DNA of 64,000 nucleotides from Methyloligella solikamskensis (lineage in GTDB: Bacteria > Pseudomonadota > Alphaproteobacteria > Rhizobiales > Methyloligellaceae): positions 2,669,178 through 2,733,177 of the forward strand of contig NZ_JBHTJO010000001.1 in NCBI RefSeq assembly GCF_042676065.1. The letters run 5' to 3'. The position numbers were made by a program, and so were the translations under genes. The notes under the pieces are model-generated. The model did not search any database, was not told where the DNA came from, and was given only the letters and a program-made list of their open reading frames with translations. Positions 35,048 through 44,006 of the stretch are shown here, piece after piece. Each line of letters begins with the position of its first letter. Within the stretch, counting starts at the first letter, position 1.

Positions 35048-35519
35048 CTAGCTGCCCCATACGGTTATGGTTCCAGAGTTCTTCTGCCCGTTTTCGAACC
35101 CTGGGCTTTCGATTTCTATATTTACGTCTTCAAAGTCAAAGCAACTTGGAACCGACTCAATACCGTAAGGCTCTTCATAATAGTTTATATAAAATATTCT
35201 GTAGCTCCGGTCTCCGACCAGAACTATCGGCCAAACCAAATCACTTGATGCATAAGATCTATTTCTAAAATTTTCAGCAGCAATTTGAAATTGATCTTCG
35301 TTAATAAGTAAATCAAGTCCATAAATATCAAAAACGGCAGATATATTTATAGTCGGAATGCGGAAAAGCATTATCCGTACTTGCTTTCAATCCTCTACCA
35401 TTTCGGATCAAAAATTCAAAATATAAGTTATCCAAACTTTTATCGTAGGCTCTTTCGCCAATCCATAAATTGATCCATACAGCTTGATAAGCAGCATACA
35501 AGACTGCAGCAAACAGCAA
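35048..35519 (-). pseudogene. AT-rich hypothetical gene, probably frameshifted
   Basis: Two overlapping minus-strand frames: 35328-35519 begins with a membrane helix (LLFAAVLYAAYQAVWINLWI) and continues GERAYDKSLDNLYFEFLIRNGRGLKAS; 35048-35371 continues MLFRIPTINISAVFDIYGLDLLINEDQFQIAAENFRN and ends TITVWGS. They overlap by 44 nt, and joining them by a single frameshift around 35370 gives one protein of about 150 residues with an N-terminal anchor and a soluble domain. Only a TTG is available as start. No family recognised. Confidence 0.4.
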
Positions 35520-35668
35520 TATATATAGCGTAGCCTTGTGTATTGGTGAGCCTAAAGCATCATTGGAGTTGGCGCGTGACTATTGGATAGGCCAGCAACA
35601 GATGCGACCGATCGTTTACGGCGGCTGACCTATTCTTTCCTCCCTCTAGTTCTTGCGTTCAATCCGGA

Positions 35669-35926
35669 TTAAAACGGTGCCGTAACATGAGTATTGTTCG
35701 TGTCTACCAAGACAGTAGTAGTTCCAGTTACAGAAAAAGGAGAAACTGCAGTGGGAGATATAGTCCAACCCAGAGAAACACCAACTGACTGAAACTGAGT
35801 CTGATGTACGCCAGACTTGCTTGCCATGTCGGCTCTGATATCTGCCCATGACTGTTTAGCCTGGTCAACTAGGCCCGGAATCTGGTCCAGTATCGAGTCG
35901 GGTATAATGTAGTCTGCATTTGACAT
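35669..35926 (-). CDS. Hypothetical 85-residue protein
   Basis: ATG 35926 has GGGGACACC upstream. The N-terminal half (MSNADYIIPDSILDQIPGLVDQAKQSWADIRADMASK) looks helical; the second half is Ser/Thr/Val-rich (GTTTVLVDTNNTHVTAPF), suggesting beta strands. No signal peptide, no recognised family. It lies between two AT-rich membrane-type ORFs on the same strand; co-transcription with the upstream 35955-36272 gene is likely (28-nt gap). Confidence 0.45.
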   Translation of the reverse strand: MSNADYIIPDSILDQIPGLVDQAKQSWADIRADMASKSGVHQTQFQSVGVSLGWTISPTAVSPFSVTGTTTVLVDTNNTHVTAPF

Positions 35927-35954
35927 TTTGGTGTCCCCTAAAGCTTTAGGTGTT

Positions 35955-36272
35955 CTATGATTTCGTCACTAAGTACCAAAACGAAAATGTCAATGTTGCT
36001 ATAGTCGTTACCAACGCCATCTGAGAAAAGAACAGTCTTTCCTTAAAGTCTCTATCCTCCAACTTTCGAAGGTAAAAGCCTATGTCATAGACTCCACGAG
36101 CGCTCCAGAATAACTTTGACGTAGAGGGGGAATGTCCATTCCTTTTCTTGTAGTAATCAATATATTCATGCTCAAATTTGAAAAACAGAAACTTTGATAG
36201 GGCGCAAGTAAAAATTCGCACGAATAAGATTATTGCGATTATTAAGCTAACGACAATAATAACTACTAGCAT
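35955..36272 (-). CDS. Hypothetical small membrane protein (105 residues)
   Basis: Two predicted membrane helices: LVVIIVVSLIIAIILFVRIFTCAL (residues 2-25) and MALVTTIATLTFSFWYLVT (about 85-103), with a charged middle region rich in Lys, Tyr, Asp and Glu. It is AT-rich relative to the host background, pointing to foreign origin. No family recognised. The architecture would suit an immunity or envelope protein, but that is speculation. Confidence 0.5.
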   Translation of the reverse strand: MLVVIIVVSLIIAIILFVRIFTCALSKFLFFKFEHEYIDYYKKRNGHSPSTSKLFWSARGVYDIGFYLRKLEDRDFKERLFFSQMALVTTIATLTFSFWYLVTKS

Positions 36273-36613
36273 ATTTGATTTGACTGGATTGTTTGTCGAG
36301 TGGATGGTCCGTAACTGAGCTCATGGACCATTTTTTCCCTATCTACGAGCGCTCCTGTTCAATAACAACCTAAAAGTCACCGTTAGCATGCCTGACTAGT
36401 TCAGAGTGCAAGCGGAGCCTCGAAGGCATGGGCATGGTGCCTCGCGTTGATGTGCGCACAACCACCACTAGCATGTCTGGCAACGCACCAGCGACGCAAA
36501 TCATCGTTTTTTGCCGCAAAAGGCGCAGCCGATCGTTTCCCGCCGGTCGGTGGTGAAGACACGTGAAGATTGTTATCGAATCCCGACACTATCTTTGATA
36601 GCACAATCTAAGC
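36273..36613. other. 341-nt stretch without a supported gene
   Basis: Contains only short frames. A frame reading IPTLSLIAQSKR near 36585-36620 may be the displaced N-terminal part of the neighbouring acyltransferase-like pseudogene. Confidence 0.35.
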
Positions 36614-36961
36614 GGGTCGGGACACCAGCAGGTCTTCATCTCGGACCTCGAGTGGTTCGTCATGCCGCCCATTCTTCTGCGCCAGTTCCGCCTGTTCTAC
36701 GCACAGAACAAGCCGGTCGGCGTGGTGCTCTGGGGACGCGTCAATGAAGAGGTCGAGGCGCGGCTTGCCGCCGGCACCTCCAAGCTCCGCCCGCAGGAAT
36801 GGAACTGCGGCGACCGGCTTTGGGTGGTCGAGGTGATCTCCCCCTTCGGTGCGCCCGTGGAGATGATCCAGAACTTCAAGGCCAACGTCTTCCCCAACGA
36901 AGAGCTCCACTACGTGGCGGTCTCAGGCGAGGGAAAGTCGGAAGTGCAGGTGGTTCAATAG
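36614..36961 (+). pseudogene. Toxin-activating lysine-acyltransferase (HlyC family), 5'-truncated or frameshifted
   Basis: From 36623 the frame reads HQQVFISDLEWFVMPPILLRQFRLFYAQNKPVGVVLWGRVNEEVEARL, then QEWNCGDRLWVVEVISPFG, both hallmark HlyC segments. The catalytic histidine of the family is expected in the missing or displaced N-terminal stretch just before it. An in-frame TAG lies immediately upstream, and a plausible continuation is in another frame, so a small indel around 36610-36625 is likely. HlyC acylates RTX haemolysins; no RTX gene is in the window. Confidence 0.72.
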
Positions 36962-36970
36962 GTGAGTGTG

Positions 36971-37321
36971 ATGAGCAATGATGAAATAAAGTCGTCACCG
37001 CAGAAGTCAAAATACACGATTACGGCAGATGAGGCCATTCGTTATGCGAAGGAAGCCCTGAAAAACGAAGAATTCGTTGCTCTGATTAGAGACCATATGG
37101 CTAACCCAACTCAGACTGATGAAGAATCCGAAATACAGCAGGCCCAGATAAGCAGAATTGCTCGAGAATATGCTTTGTCAAGAGGTATGCCCTATCCGTA
37201 TCAAGCGGCCTACAAGATTGCACTAGGTTTTGCTGAATCAGTTTTAATAGGCCGAAGGAAGAGCTTGGATAGTGAAGAAGTGCGAGAACGGCTAAGTAAT
37301 TCGTTTTTTATCGAGGAATAA
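36971..37321 (+). CDS. Hypothetical protein (116 residues)
   Basis: Start ATG 36971, with GTG 36962 as an alternative; it begins 9 nt after the HlyC-like pseudogene and was probably in its operon. Hydrophilic and mostly helical (TADEAIRYAKEALKNEEFVALIRDHMAN, then EEVRERLSNSFF). AT-rich codon use distinguishes it from the chromosome. No family recognised; small proteins downstream of hlyC genes are common but undefined. Confidence 0.5.
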   Translation: MSNDEIKSSPQKSKYTITADEAIRYAKEALKNEEFVALIRDHMANPTQTDEESEIQQAQISRIAREYALSRGMPYPYQAAYKIALGFAESVLIGRRKSLDSEEVRERLSNSFFIEE

Positions 37322-37401
37322 ATATAAGATGGATAACTCAAAGGTTATATTTCTCGATACGAGCGTTGAATGCAAAGAAGCTCCAGCGTTGCGAAACGCG
37401 G

Positions 37402-38301
37402 CTACGCTGGAAAGGCGCGGTCGAGGTCGGCCAGATCCTCTTCGCTTAGCTTCAGGCCAAGGGCGGCGGCATCTTCGCGGATATGCTCCAGCGTTCCGGA
37501 TTCGGGGATGGAGATGGTCTCGCCGTTGCGCATGGTCCAGGCGATGGCGACCGCCGCAGGCGTCACTCCATGCCGGTCCGCAACTTCCGCCAGAACCGGA
37601 TTGTCCAGGATATGGCCGCTTCCCGTTCCGAGCGGCGAATAGGCCATGATGGGCACGCCTTCGCGCACGCTCCACGGGATGAGGTCGGCTTCGATGCCGC
37701 GCGTGGTCAGGCTGTAATCCACCTGATTGGTGGCGCAACCGCCGCCGCCGTCGATGCCGAAAAGCTCCTCCATGTCCGCGACGCCGAAATTTGAGACGCC
37801 CCAGCGGCGGATCTTGCCTTCTTCCTTCAAAGACTCGAAGGCGTCCACCACGACATCGAGCTGGCGCACGCCGCCGCGCCAATGGAGCAGATAGAGGTCC
37901 AGGAAGTCGGTCTTCAGGCGCTTCAGGCTGCCGGCGCAGGCGCTGCGGATATCCTCAGCGCGCGTAGCATTGGTGGGCAGAACCTTCGAGACGAGGAAGA
38001 CCTTCTCCCGCTGGCCCGCGATGACAGTCCCGACCATCTCTTCGGATGCGCCGGAGCCATACATCTCGGCGGTGTCGATCAAGGTCATGCCGAGAGACAA
38101 GCCAGTCTGCAGGGCTTCCTTTTCCTGCTCGATCGGGTGGCGTCCCTCGGCGAGCTGCCAAGATCCCATGCCGAGCGCCGGAGCGTTGCCGCCGCCGGGC
38201 AAGCTCACAATCTGCGGTGTCGGCTCCCCATGCGCCGCGCCGCCGCCGGACCCACCGTCCGCACTCATCGCCGCGAAAGGTCTTCTGGTGATGTCCATCA
38301 T
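37402..38301 (-). CDS. Aldo/keto reductase
   Basis: 299 residues from ATG 38301, with GAGGAAG upstream; the longer open frame begins in non-coding-like sequence. The TIM-barrel landmarks are DTAEMYGSG (catalytic D and Y), the lysine in LVSKVLP, LLHWRG (catalytic H) and WGVSNFG, followed by NQVDYSLTTRG and the NADPH-binding IPESGTLEHIREDAAAL (normally IPGT/IPKS). Substrate unknown. A hairpin CCAGCGT/ACGCTGG (37383-37410) overlaps the stop and may terminate it. This gene marks the return to ordinary GC-rich sequence after the island. Confidence 0.9.
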   Translation of the reverse strand: MMDITRRPFAAMSADGGSGGGAAHGEPTPQIVSLPGGGNAPALGMGSWQLAEGRHPIEQEKEALQTGLSLGMTLIDTAEMYGSGASEEMVGTVIAGQREKVFLVSKVLPTNATRAEDIRSACAGSLKRLKTDFLDLYLLHWRGGVRQLDVVVDAFESLKEEGKIRRWGVSNFGVADMEELFGIDGGGGCATNQVDYSLTTRGIEADLIPWSVREGVPIMAYSPLGTGSGHILDNPVLAEVADRHGVTPAAVAIAWTMRNGETISIPESGTLEHIREDAAALGLKLSEEDLADLDRAFPA

Positions 38302-38435
38302 GATGTCTTCCTCGATTGCAGGGTTGTGGGCGCCGGCGCAGACAGGTTGCCACATATCCCCTCGCCTCGAACAGCGTACCAACCGCCGCGCATGCGATGA
38401 TCGCACGCCGGAGAACGGCAAAGCGCGCCGAGACT

Positions 38436-38466
38436 GACATGACCTCAAGACTTATTGACTTGACCG
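38436..38466 (+). promoter_or_regulatory. Direct repeat TGACATGACC / TGACTTGACC upstream of the metal-efflux cluster
   Basis: Copies at 38436-38445 and 38457-38466, 21 bp apart (about two helical turns), 30 nt before the first gene of the cluster. Nine of ten bases are identical. A regulator site or an extended promoter is likely; the protein is unknown. Confidence 0.4.
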
Positions 38467-38495
38467 GAGGAGGGACAGCCGAATAATCGGCACCG

Positions 38496-38909
38496 ATGAC
38501 GAAGCTTCGCGCCATATTGGTCGGTCTTATCGCGCTTTCGCTCGCCGCCTCGCCTGCTGCGGCGGCCCACACGATGAGCGCGATGATGGCCGGCATGTCG
38601 TCCGAAATGACGGCCCACGGCATGGACCACGGAACCACCCATGGGGCTCCCGGCATGTCGGCCGCTATGGAGCATCACATCTCTCACGACGATTGCTGTC
38701 ATGGGAGCGCGACGCCCTGCGAGAAGCCAGTCAAGAGCGACTGCGACCAATCCGGCGCTTGTCTGGCGAAATGCTCGGTAATTCAGGCGGCCACCGTGAG
38801 CGCCACGGATATGCCCCGTCCGGCGCTTCTTCCCTTGCGGGAGGAGCTGGTGGCCGACAGCCTGCAATCCACCTCCGAAAACCCGCCCTTCCCGCCTCCT
38901 CGCCTCTAA
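38496..38909 (+). CDS. Small secreted His/Met/Cys-rich protein of the metal-efflux cluster
   Basis: 137 residues with a signal peptide (cleavage near AAAA-HT). The mature part is rich in Met and His (HTMSAMMAGMSSEMTAHGMDHGTTHG) and has Cys pairs (DDCCHG, CEKP, CDQSGACLAKC). Such composition fits periplasmic binding of copper or another soft metal. It is the first gene before cusB-cusA, 109 nt upstream of cusB. No named family recognised, so the role is inferred from composition and place. Confidence 0.65.
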   Translation: MTKLRAILVGLIALSLAASPAAAAHTMSAMMAGMSSEMTAHGMDHGTTHGAPGMSAAMEHHISHDDCCHGSATPCEKPVKSDCDQSGACLAKCSVIQAATVSATDMPRPALLPLREELVADSLQSTSENPPFPPPRL

Positions 38910-39018
38910 ATCCTTGAGAGAGCGCTTTCCGTACCCGCCTGGCTTAGGCCGCGGGCGATAGCGTGCACGTGTCCCTGCCTCACGCAGGGCCCCCAACAAG
39001 GATTTTTGGAGGCGCAGA

Positions 39019-40827
39019 ATGAAGCGTCTGAACAGCTTGGCGCTGCTGGCTGCCGGCATCGCCGCCGGTCTTGGCGGCAGTTTGCTCTATTCCGGGTATT
39101 GGCCCGAACCGAAGCCCGCCACCGCGGCGGAGCAGCACGATCACGGTGAGGCTCCGCCCGAAGCGGCCGGTCACGACCATGCCGATCACGATGCCGCCGA
39201 CGGCGAGCATTCCGGTCACGACCATACGGGCCACGGCTCCGATCACGATCAAGCCGAGAACGGCGAGAACGGCCGTGAGGTCCTCTATTACCGTGACCCT
39301 ATGGGTTCGCCGGACACCTCCCCCGTGCCCAAGAAGGATTCCATGGGCATGGATTACATCCCCGTCTATGCCGATGAGGGCGACGAAAAACCGGATGACG
39401 CCGGGCATGATCATCAAGGCGAGGACGGTCAGGCCGGGATGGATCACGATGCCGAAGGCCACAAGGCCGACGAGCATTCCGGGATGGATCACGATTCCAT
39501 GGACCATGGGTCCATGAGCGGCGAGTCCATGGACAGCGATGCCATGGACCACGACTCCATGGGCGGCGATGCCATGGATCACGAGGATTACAATCACGGC
39601 GAGGCGAGCGACGAGAAAGGAAAAGGCGAGGCGAGCAGCGACGCCGACGGCGAGCGGGAGATCCTTTATTACCGTAATCCCATGGGCCTGCCGGATACGT
39701 CCCCGGTGCCCAAGAAAGACTCCATGGGGATGGACTACATCCCCGTCTATGCCGACGAGGCCGAAGGCGGCGACACGGTCAAGGTCAGCCTCGACAAGAT
39801 CCAGCGGAGCGGCGTGAAGACCGAGAAAGTCGGCCGCAAGGCCCTCTCCCGTGAGGTGCGCGGCGTCGGCACGGTCGAGCATGACGAGTCGACCATCTCC
39901 GTCGTCACCGTCCGTTCCGATGGCTATATCGAAGATCTGTTCGTCGACCGCATGGGGCAGCATGTCGAGGCCGGCGAACCGATGTTCCGGTTCTACAGCT
40001 CGCAGATCCAACTGGCGCAAGTCGACCTGCTGGTGTCGTTGCGCAGCAGAAGCCGCACGGGCTCCGACCGCGAGGTCGAAGGCGCTATCCAGAAGCTGCG
40101 CAATCTCGACGTGCCCCAGAGCCGCATCGAAGAGGTTATCGAGACGAAGAAGAACCCGAGAACCCTCGATTGGCCGGCGCCCGCAACCGGTCACGTGATG
40201 AGCAAGGATGTCCTGAAAGGGCAATTCGTCGAGGCGGGCGAGGAGTTGTTCCGCATCGCCAATACCGACCATGTCTGGGTCATTGCCGAGGTCGCCGAAG
40301 CCGATATCGGGGAGGTCGCCGTAGGCGCGCCGGCCACCGTGACCCTGCGCGCGTTCCCCAACAAGCCCCACGAAGGCAAGGTCACCTTCGTCTATCCGCA
40401 CATGACGAACATGCAGACGCGGACCGTTCCCGTCCGCATCGAGTTGCCCAACCCGGACGGCGATATGCGGCCTGGCATGTATGCCGACGTGGTCTTTCAT
40501 CGCGGTGCTGAGGCACCCGACGTCGTTGCCGTGCCGGACGATGCCGTGATCGACAGCGGCGCCCGCACGGTGGTGCTGATCGCCAAGGGCGGGGGCCGCT
40601 TCCAGCCCCGTGAAGTGAAATTGGGCCGCCGGGGTCAGAACTATGTCGAGATCCTGGAAGGCGTCTCGGAAGGCGAAGAGGTCGTGACCTCCGCCACCTT
40701 CCTCATCGACTCGGAGAGCAAGCTGAAGGCGGCGCTGCAGACCTTCGACCAGGACAAGCCCGTCGAGGGAATGGCCGGCGAGGGAATGGCTGATGAGGAA
40801 ATGACCGAAGAGGGAATGACCCAATGA
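39019..40827 (+). CDS. cusB: Heavy-metal RND efflux periplasmic adaptor with duplicated metal-binding domain
   Basis: 602 residues, much longer than E. coli CusB (about 400). After an N-terminal anchor/signal (about 7-26) come a His/Asp-rich stretch, heavy-metal-binding domain 1 (about 86-119, YYRDPMG...DSMGMDYIPVY), a Met/Asp/His repeat region (about 139-195, many MDHDSM-like units), and domain 2 (about 213-246), nearly identical to the first. The membrane-fusion part follows: lipoyl/barrel segments with GTVEHDESTISVVTVRSDGYIEDLFV and the final VVTSATFLIDSESKLKAAL. It links the CusA pump to an outer-membrane channel. Its stop overlaps the cusA start (ATGA). Confidence 0.92.
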   Translation: MKRLNSLALLAAGIAAGLGGSLLYSGYWPEPKPATAAEQHDHGEAPPEAAGHDHADHDAADGEHSGHDHTGHGSDHDQAENGENGREVLYYRDPMGSPDTSPVPKKDSMGMDYIPVYADEGDEKPDDAGHDHQGEDGQAGMDHDAEGHKADEHSGMDHDSMDHGSMSGESMDSDAMDHDSMGGDAMDHEDYNHGEASDEKGKGEASSDADGEREILYYRNPMGLPDTSPVPKKDSMGMDYIPVYADEAEGGDTVKVSLDKIQRSGVKTEKVGRKALSREVRGVGTVEHDESTISVVTVRSDGYIEDLFVDRMGQHVEAGEPMFRFYSSQIQLAQVDLLVSLRSRSRTGSDREVEGAIQKLRNLDVPQSRIEEVIETKKNPRTLDWPAPATGHVMSKDVLKGQFVEAGEELFRIANTDHVWVIAEVAEADIGEVAVGAPATVTLRAFPNKPHEGKVTFVYPHMTNMQTRTVPVRIELPNPDGDMRPGMYADVVFHRGAEAPDVVAVPDDAVIDSGARTVVLIAKGGGRFQPREVKLGRRGQNYVEILEGVSEGEEVVTSATFLIDSESKLKAALQTFDQDKPVEGMAGEGMADEEMTEEGMTQ

Positions 40828-43800
40828 TTGCCAGGATCATTCGCTGGTCGGCCCGCAACGTCTTTCTGGTCGGTCTCGGCACGATCTTCGTCACCTTCCT
40901 CGGCATCTACGCCGTCACCAAGGTGCCGCTGGACGCCATTCCGGATCTGTCCGACGTCCAGGTGATCGTGTTCACCGAATATCCGGGCCAGGCGCCGCAG
41001 GTGGTGGAGGATCAGGTCACCTATCCGCTCACCACGGCCATGCTCACCGTGCCCAAGGCCCGCGTGGTGCGCGGCTTCTCCTATTTCGGCGTCTCGTTCG
41101 TCTACGTGATCTTCGAGGAGGACACCGACATCTATTGGGCGCGCTCCCGCGTGCTGGAATATCTGAGCGCCGCCGCCCAGGACCTGCCTTCCGGCGTTAC
41201 GCCGGAACTCGGCCCCGACGCGACCGGTGTCGGCTGGGTTTATCAATACATCGTCCAGGGGGAACAGCAGAGCCTCGCCGAGCTGCGCACCTTGCAGGAC
41301 TGGTATGTCCGGTTCGGACTGGCCAAGGCGCAAGGCGTCGCCGAGGTGGCGAGCGTCGGCGGCTTCGTGAAGCAGTACAGCGTGGTCGTCGATCCAAGAC
41401 GACTGCAGGCTCTGAACATCCCGCTGGAGAAGATCCGCGAGGTCATCCGCGAGAGCAATATCGATGTGGGCGGCCGCACGGTGGAGATGGCCGAGCACGA
41501 ATACATGGTGCGCGGCCGCGGCTACATCAAAAACATGTCCGACCTCGAAGAGATCGTCGTGAAGAACGATTCCGGCGTGCCGGTCCTGCTCAAGGACGTG
41601 GCGCGCGTCGAGCTCGTGCCAGAGGAGCGCCGCGGTCTCACGGAGTTGAACGGCGAAGGCGAGGTCGTCTCCGGCATCGCCCTGCAGCGCTTCGGCGAGA
41701 ACGCCCTGTCGGTCATCCAGAATGCCAAGGAGCGCTTGGCCGAAGTCGCGCCCAGCCTGCCCGAGGGCGTCACCCTGGAGACCGTGTACGACCGCTCCGA
41801 CCTGATCTACCGCGCCATCGATAATCTGCGGAACACGCTCATCGAAGAGAGCATTATCGTCGCTCTGATCTGCGTCATCTTCCTGATGCATGCGCGCAGC
41901 GCGCTGGTGGCCATCATCACGCTGCCGCTCGGCGTGCTGATCGCCTATATCTGCATGTGGGGCTTGGGTCTGTCGTCGAACATCATGAGCCTCGGCGGCA
42001 TCGCCATCGCCATCGGCGCCATGGTGGACGCCGCCATCGTCATGATCGAGAATGCGCTGAAGCATCTGGAGCGCGCGCCCGAAGGCAAGCCGCGCACTGA
42101 GGTGCTGATCGAGGCCGCGACGGAGGTCGGACCAGCGCTGTTCTTCAGCCTGCTCATCATCACCGTCTCCTTCCTGCCGATTTTCGCCCTCGAAGCCCAG
42201 GAAGGCCGGCTCTTCAAGCCGCTCGCCTACACCAAGACCTTCGCCATGGCGGCGGCCGCCCTCTTATCGGTGCTGGTGGTGCCTGCGCTCATGGTGATCT
42301 TCGTGCGCGGCAAGATTATTCCGGAGCGGAAGAACCCGGTGAACCGCTTCCTGATCTGGATCTACCGCCCGGTGATCGAATTCGCCTTGCGGTTCAAGGC
42401 CCTCGTGATCGTGGTGGCCATCGCCGTGCTCGCGGTCAGCCTATGGCCGGCCTCCAAGCTCGGCAGCGAGTTCATGCCCAATCTCAACGAAGGCACCCTG
42501 CTCTATATGCCCACCACCCTGCCCGGCATCTCGGTGACCGAGGCGGGCGAGCTGTTGCAGACCCAGAACAAGATCATCAAGACCTTCCCGGAGGTGGACT
42601 CCGTCTGGGGCAAGGCGGGGCGCGCCTCCACGGCGACCGACCCCGCGCCCATGGAGATGTTCGAGACGGTCATCAATCTCAAGCCGGAGAGCGAATGGCG
42701 CGACGGGATGACCCTCGACGGGCTCATCTCCGAGATGGATGACTCCCTGCAGTTCCCCGGCGTCTCCAACGCCTGGACCATGCCCATCAAGGCCCGCATC
42801 GACATGCTGTCCACGGGCATCCGCACACCGGTCGGCGTCAAGGTCTTCGGCACAGATCTCGGCGAGATGGAACGTCTTGCGCGGGAGATCGAAGCCGCTA
42901 TCCGCACCGTGCCCGGCACCACGAGCGCCTATGCCGAGCGCGCCATCGGCGGCTACTACATCAACATCGACCCCGACCGCAGCCGGCTTGCCCGCTACGG
43001 TCTGATGGTCGGCGACGTGCAGGACGTGATCGCCACGGCGCTGGGTGCCCAGCCGGTGACCTCCACCGTGGAGGGCCGCGAACGCTACAACGTCGCGGTC
43101 CGCTATCCGCGAAACTACCGCAACGATCCCACGGCCATCGCGAACCAGGTGCTGATCCCAACACCGGCGGGCGGCACCGTGCCGCTGGGCGAAGTCGCCA
43201 AGGTGAGCTTGTCTCAGGGGCCGACCATGATCCGCACCGAGGATGCTCAGCTCGCGCTCTATATCTTCGTGGATTTCCGGGACCGCGACATCGGTAGCTT
43301 CGTGGCGGATGCGCAGAAAGCCGTGTCCGAGCAGGTCGATTTTCCCCTCGGCTATTACGTCTCTTGGAGCGGGCAATACGAATACATGCAGCGCGCCAAG
43401 CAGCGGCTTCAGATCGTCGTGCCGCTCACGCTCCTGATCATCTTCCTGCTGCTCTATCTGAACTTTCGACGGCTCACCGAGACCCTTATCGTCATGCTGT
43501 CGGTGCCCTTCGCCCTGGTCGGCGGTTTCTGGCTGATGTGGTGGCTCGGCTTCAACCTCTCCGTCGCCGTCGTTGTGGGCTTCATCGCGCTGGCCGGCGT
43601 CGCGGCGGAGACCGGCGTGGTGATGCTGATCTATCTCGACAGTGCCCTGAAGGAGCTGAAGGCGAAACGGGAGCAAGAGGGCGAGCCTTTCACGATGGGA
43701 GACCTCTACGCCGCCATCGAGACCGGCGCGGTCGATCGTGTCCGGCCGAAGATCATGACCGTGGCGGCCATCATGGCGGGACTCTTGCCCATCATGTGGA

Positions 43801-44006
43801 GCCACGGCACGGGCTCGGAGGTCATGCAGCGGATCGCCGTGCCGATGATCGGCGGCATGGTCTCCTCCACCGTGCTGACCCTCGTGGTGATCCCGGTGAT
43901 CTACGCGTTGGTCAAGGGCATCGGCCTACCGCGAACGGAGCCTCCTCAGGAGTCCGGGAAGCCCAGCCAGGGCTCCAGCTCCTCGAAGGCTTCGTCCATG
44001 GCGTAG
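40824..44006 (+). CDS. cusA: Heavy-metal RND efflux pump, CusA type
   Basis: 1060 residues, twelve membrane helices with two large periplasmic loops. Helix 4 reads AIAIGAMVDAAIVMIENALKHLE, the form characteristic of the Cu(I)/Ag(I) branch of heavy-metal RND pumps rather than the Zn/Co branch. WARSRVLEYL and PVGVKVFG occur in the porter domains as in CusA. It exports cuprous or silver ions with CusB; no CusC-type outer-membrane gene is nearby. The C-terminus overlaps the antisense phosphatase gene by 61 nt. Confidence 0.93.
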   Translation: MIARIIRWSARNVFLVGLGTIFVTFLGIYAVTKVPLDAIPDLSDVQVIVFTEYPGQAPQVVEDQVTYPLTTAMLTVPKARVVRGFSYFGVSFVYVIFEEDTDIYWARSRVLEYLSAAAQDLPSGVTPELGPDATGVGWVYQYIVQGEQQSLAELRTLQDWYVRFGLAKAQGVAEVASVGGFVKQYSVVVDPRRLQALNIPLEKIREVIRESNIDVGGRTVEMAEHEYMVRGRGYIKNMSDLEEIVVKNDSGVPVLLKDVARVELVPEERRGLTELNGEGEVVSGIALQRFGENALSVIQNAKERLAEVAPSLPEGVTLETVYDRSDLIYRAIDNLRNTLIEESIIVALICVIFLMHARSALVAIITLPLGVLIAYICMWGLGLSSNIMSLGGIAIAIGAMVDAAIVMIENALKHLERAPEGKPRTEVLIEAATEVGPALFFSLLIITVSFLPIFALEAQEGRLFKPLAYTKTFAMAAAALLSVLVVPALMVIFVRGKIIPERKNPVNRFLIWIYRPVIEFALRFKALVIVVAIAVLAVSLWPASKLGSEFMPNLNEGTLLYMPTTLPGISVTEAGELLQTQNKIIKTFPEVDSVWGKAGRASTATDPAPMEMFETVINLKPESEWRDGMTLDGLISEMDDSLQFPGVSNAWTMPIKARIDMLSTGIRTPVGVKVFGTDLGEMERLAREIEAAIRTVPGTTSAYAERAIGGYYINIDPDRSRLARYGLMVGDVQDVIATALGAQPVTSTVEGRERYNVAVRYPRNYRNDPTAIANQVLIPTPAGGTVPLGEVAKVSLSQGPTMIRTEDAQLALYIFVDFRDRDIGSFVADAQKAVSEQVDFPLGYYVSWSGQYEYMQRAKQRLQIVVPLTLLIIFLLLYLNFRRLTETLIVMLSVPFALVGGFWLMWWLGFNLSVAVVVGFIALAGVAAETGVVMLIYLDSALKELKAKREQEGEPFTMGDLYAAIETGAVDRVRPKIMTVAAIMAGLLPIMWSHGTGSEVMQRIAVPMIGGMVSSTVLTLVVIPVIYALVKGIGLPRTEPPQESGKPSQGSSSSKASSMA

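Noticed and set aside
38980..40824. 614-residue open frame on the minus strand, rich in His/Gly/Val repeats
   Set aside because: Mirror reading of the low-complexity CusB gene; the repeats are the complement of the Met/His/Asp codons.
40641..42065. 474-residue minus-strand open frame
   Set aside because: Antisense to cusA; no motifs.
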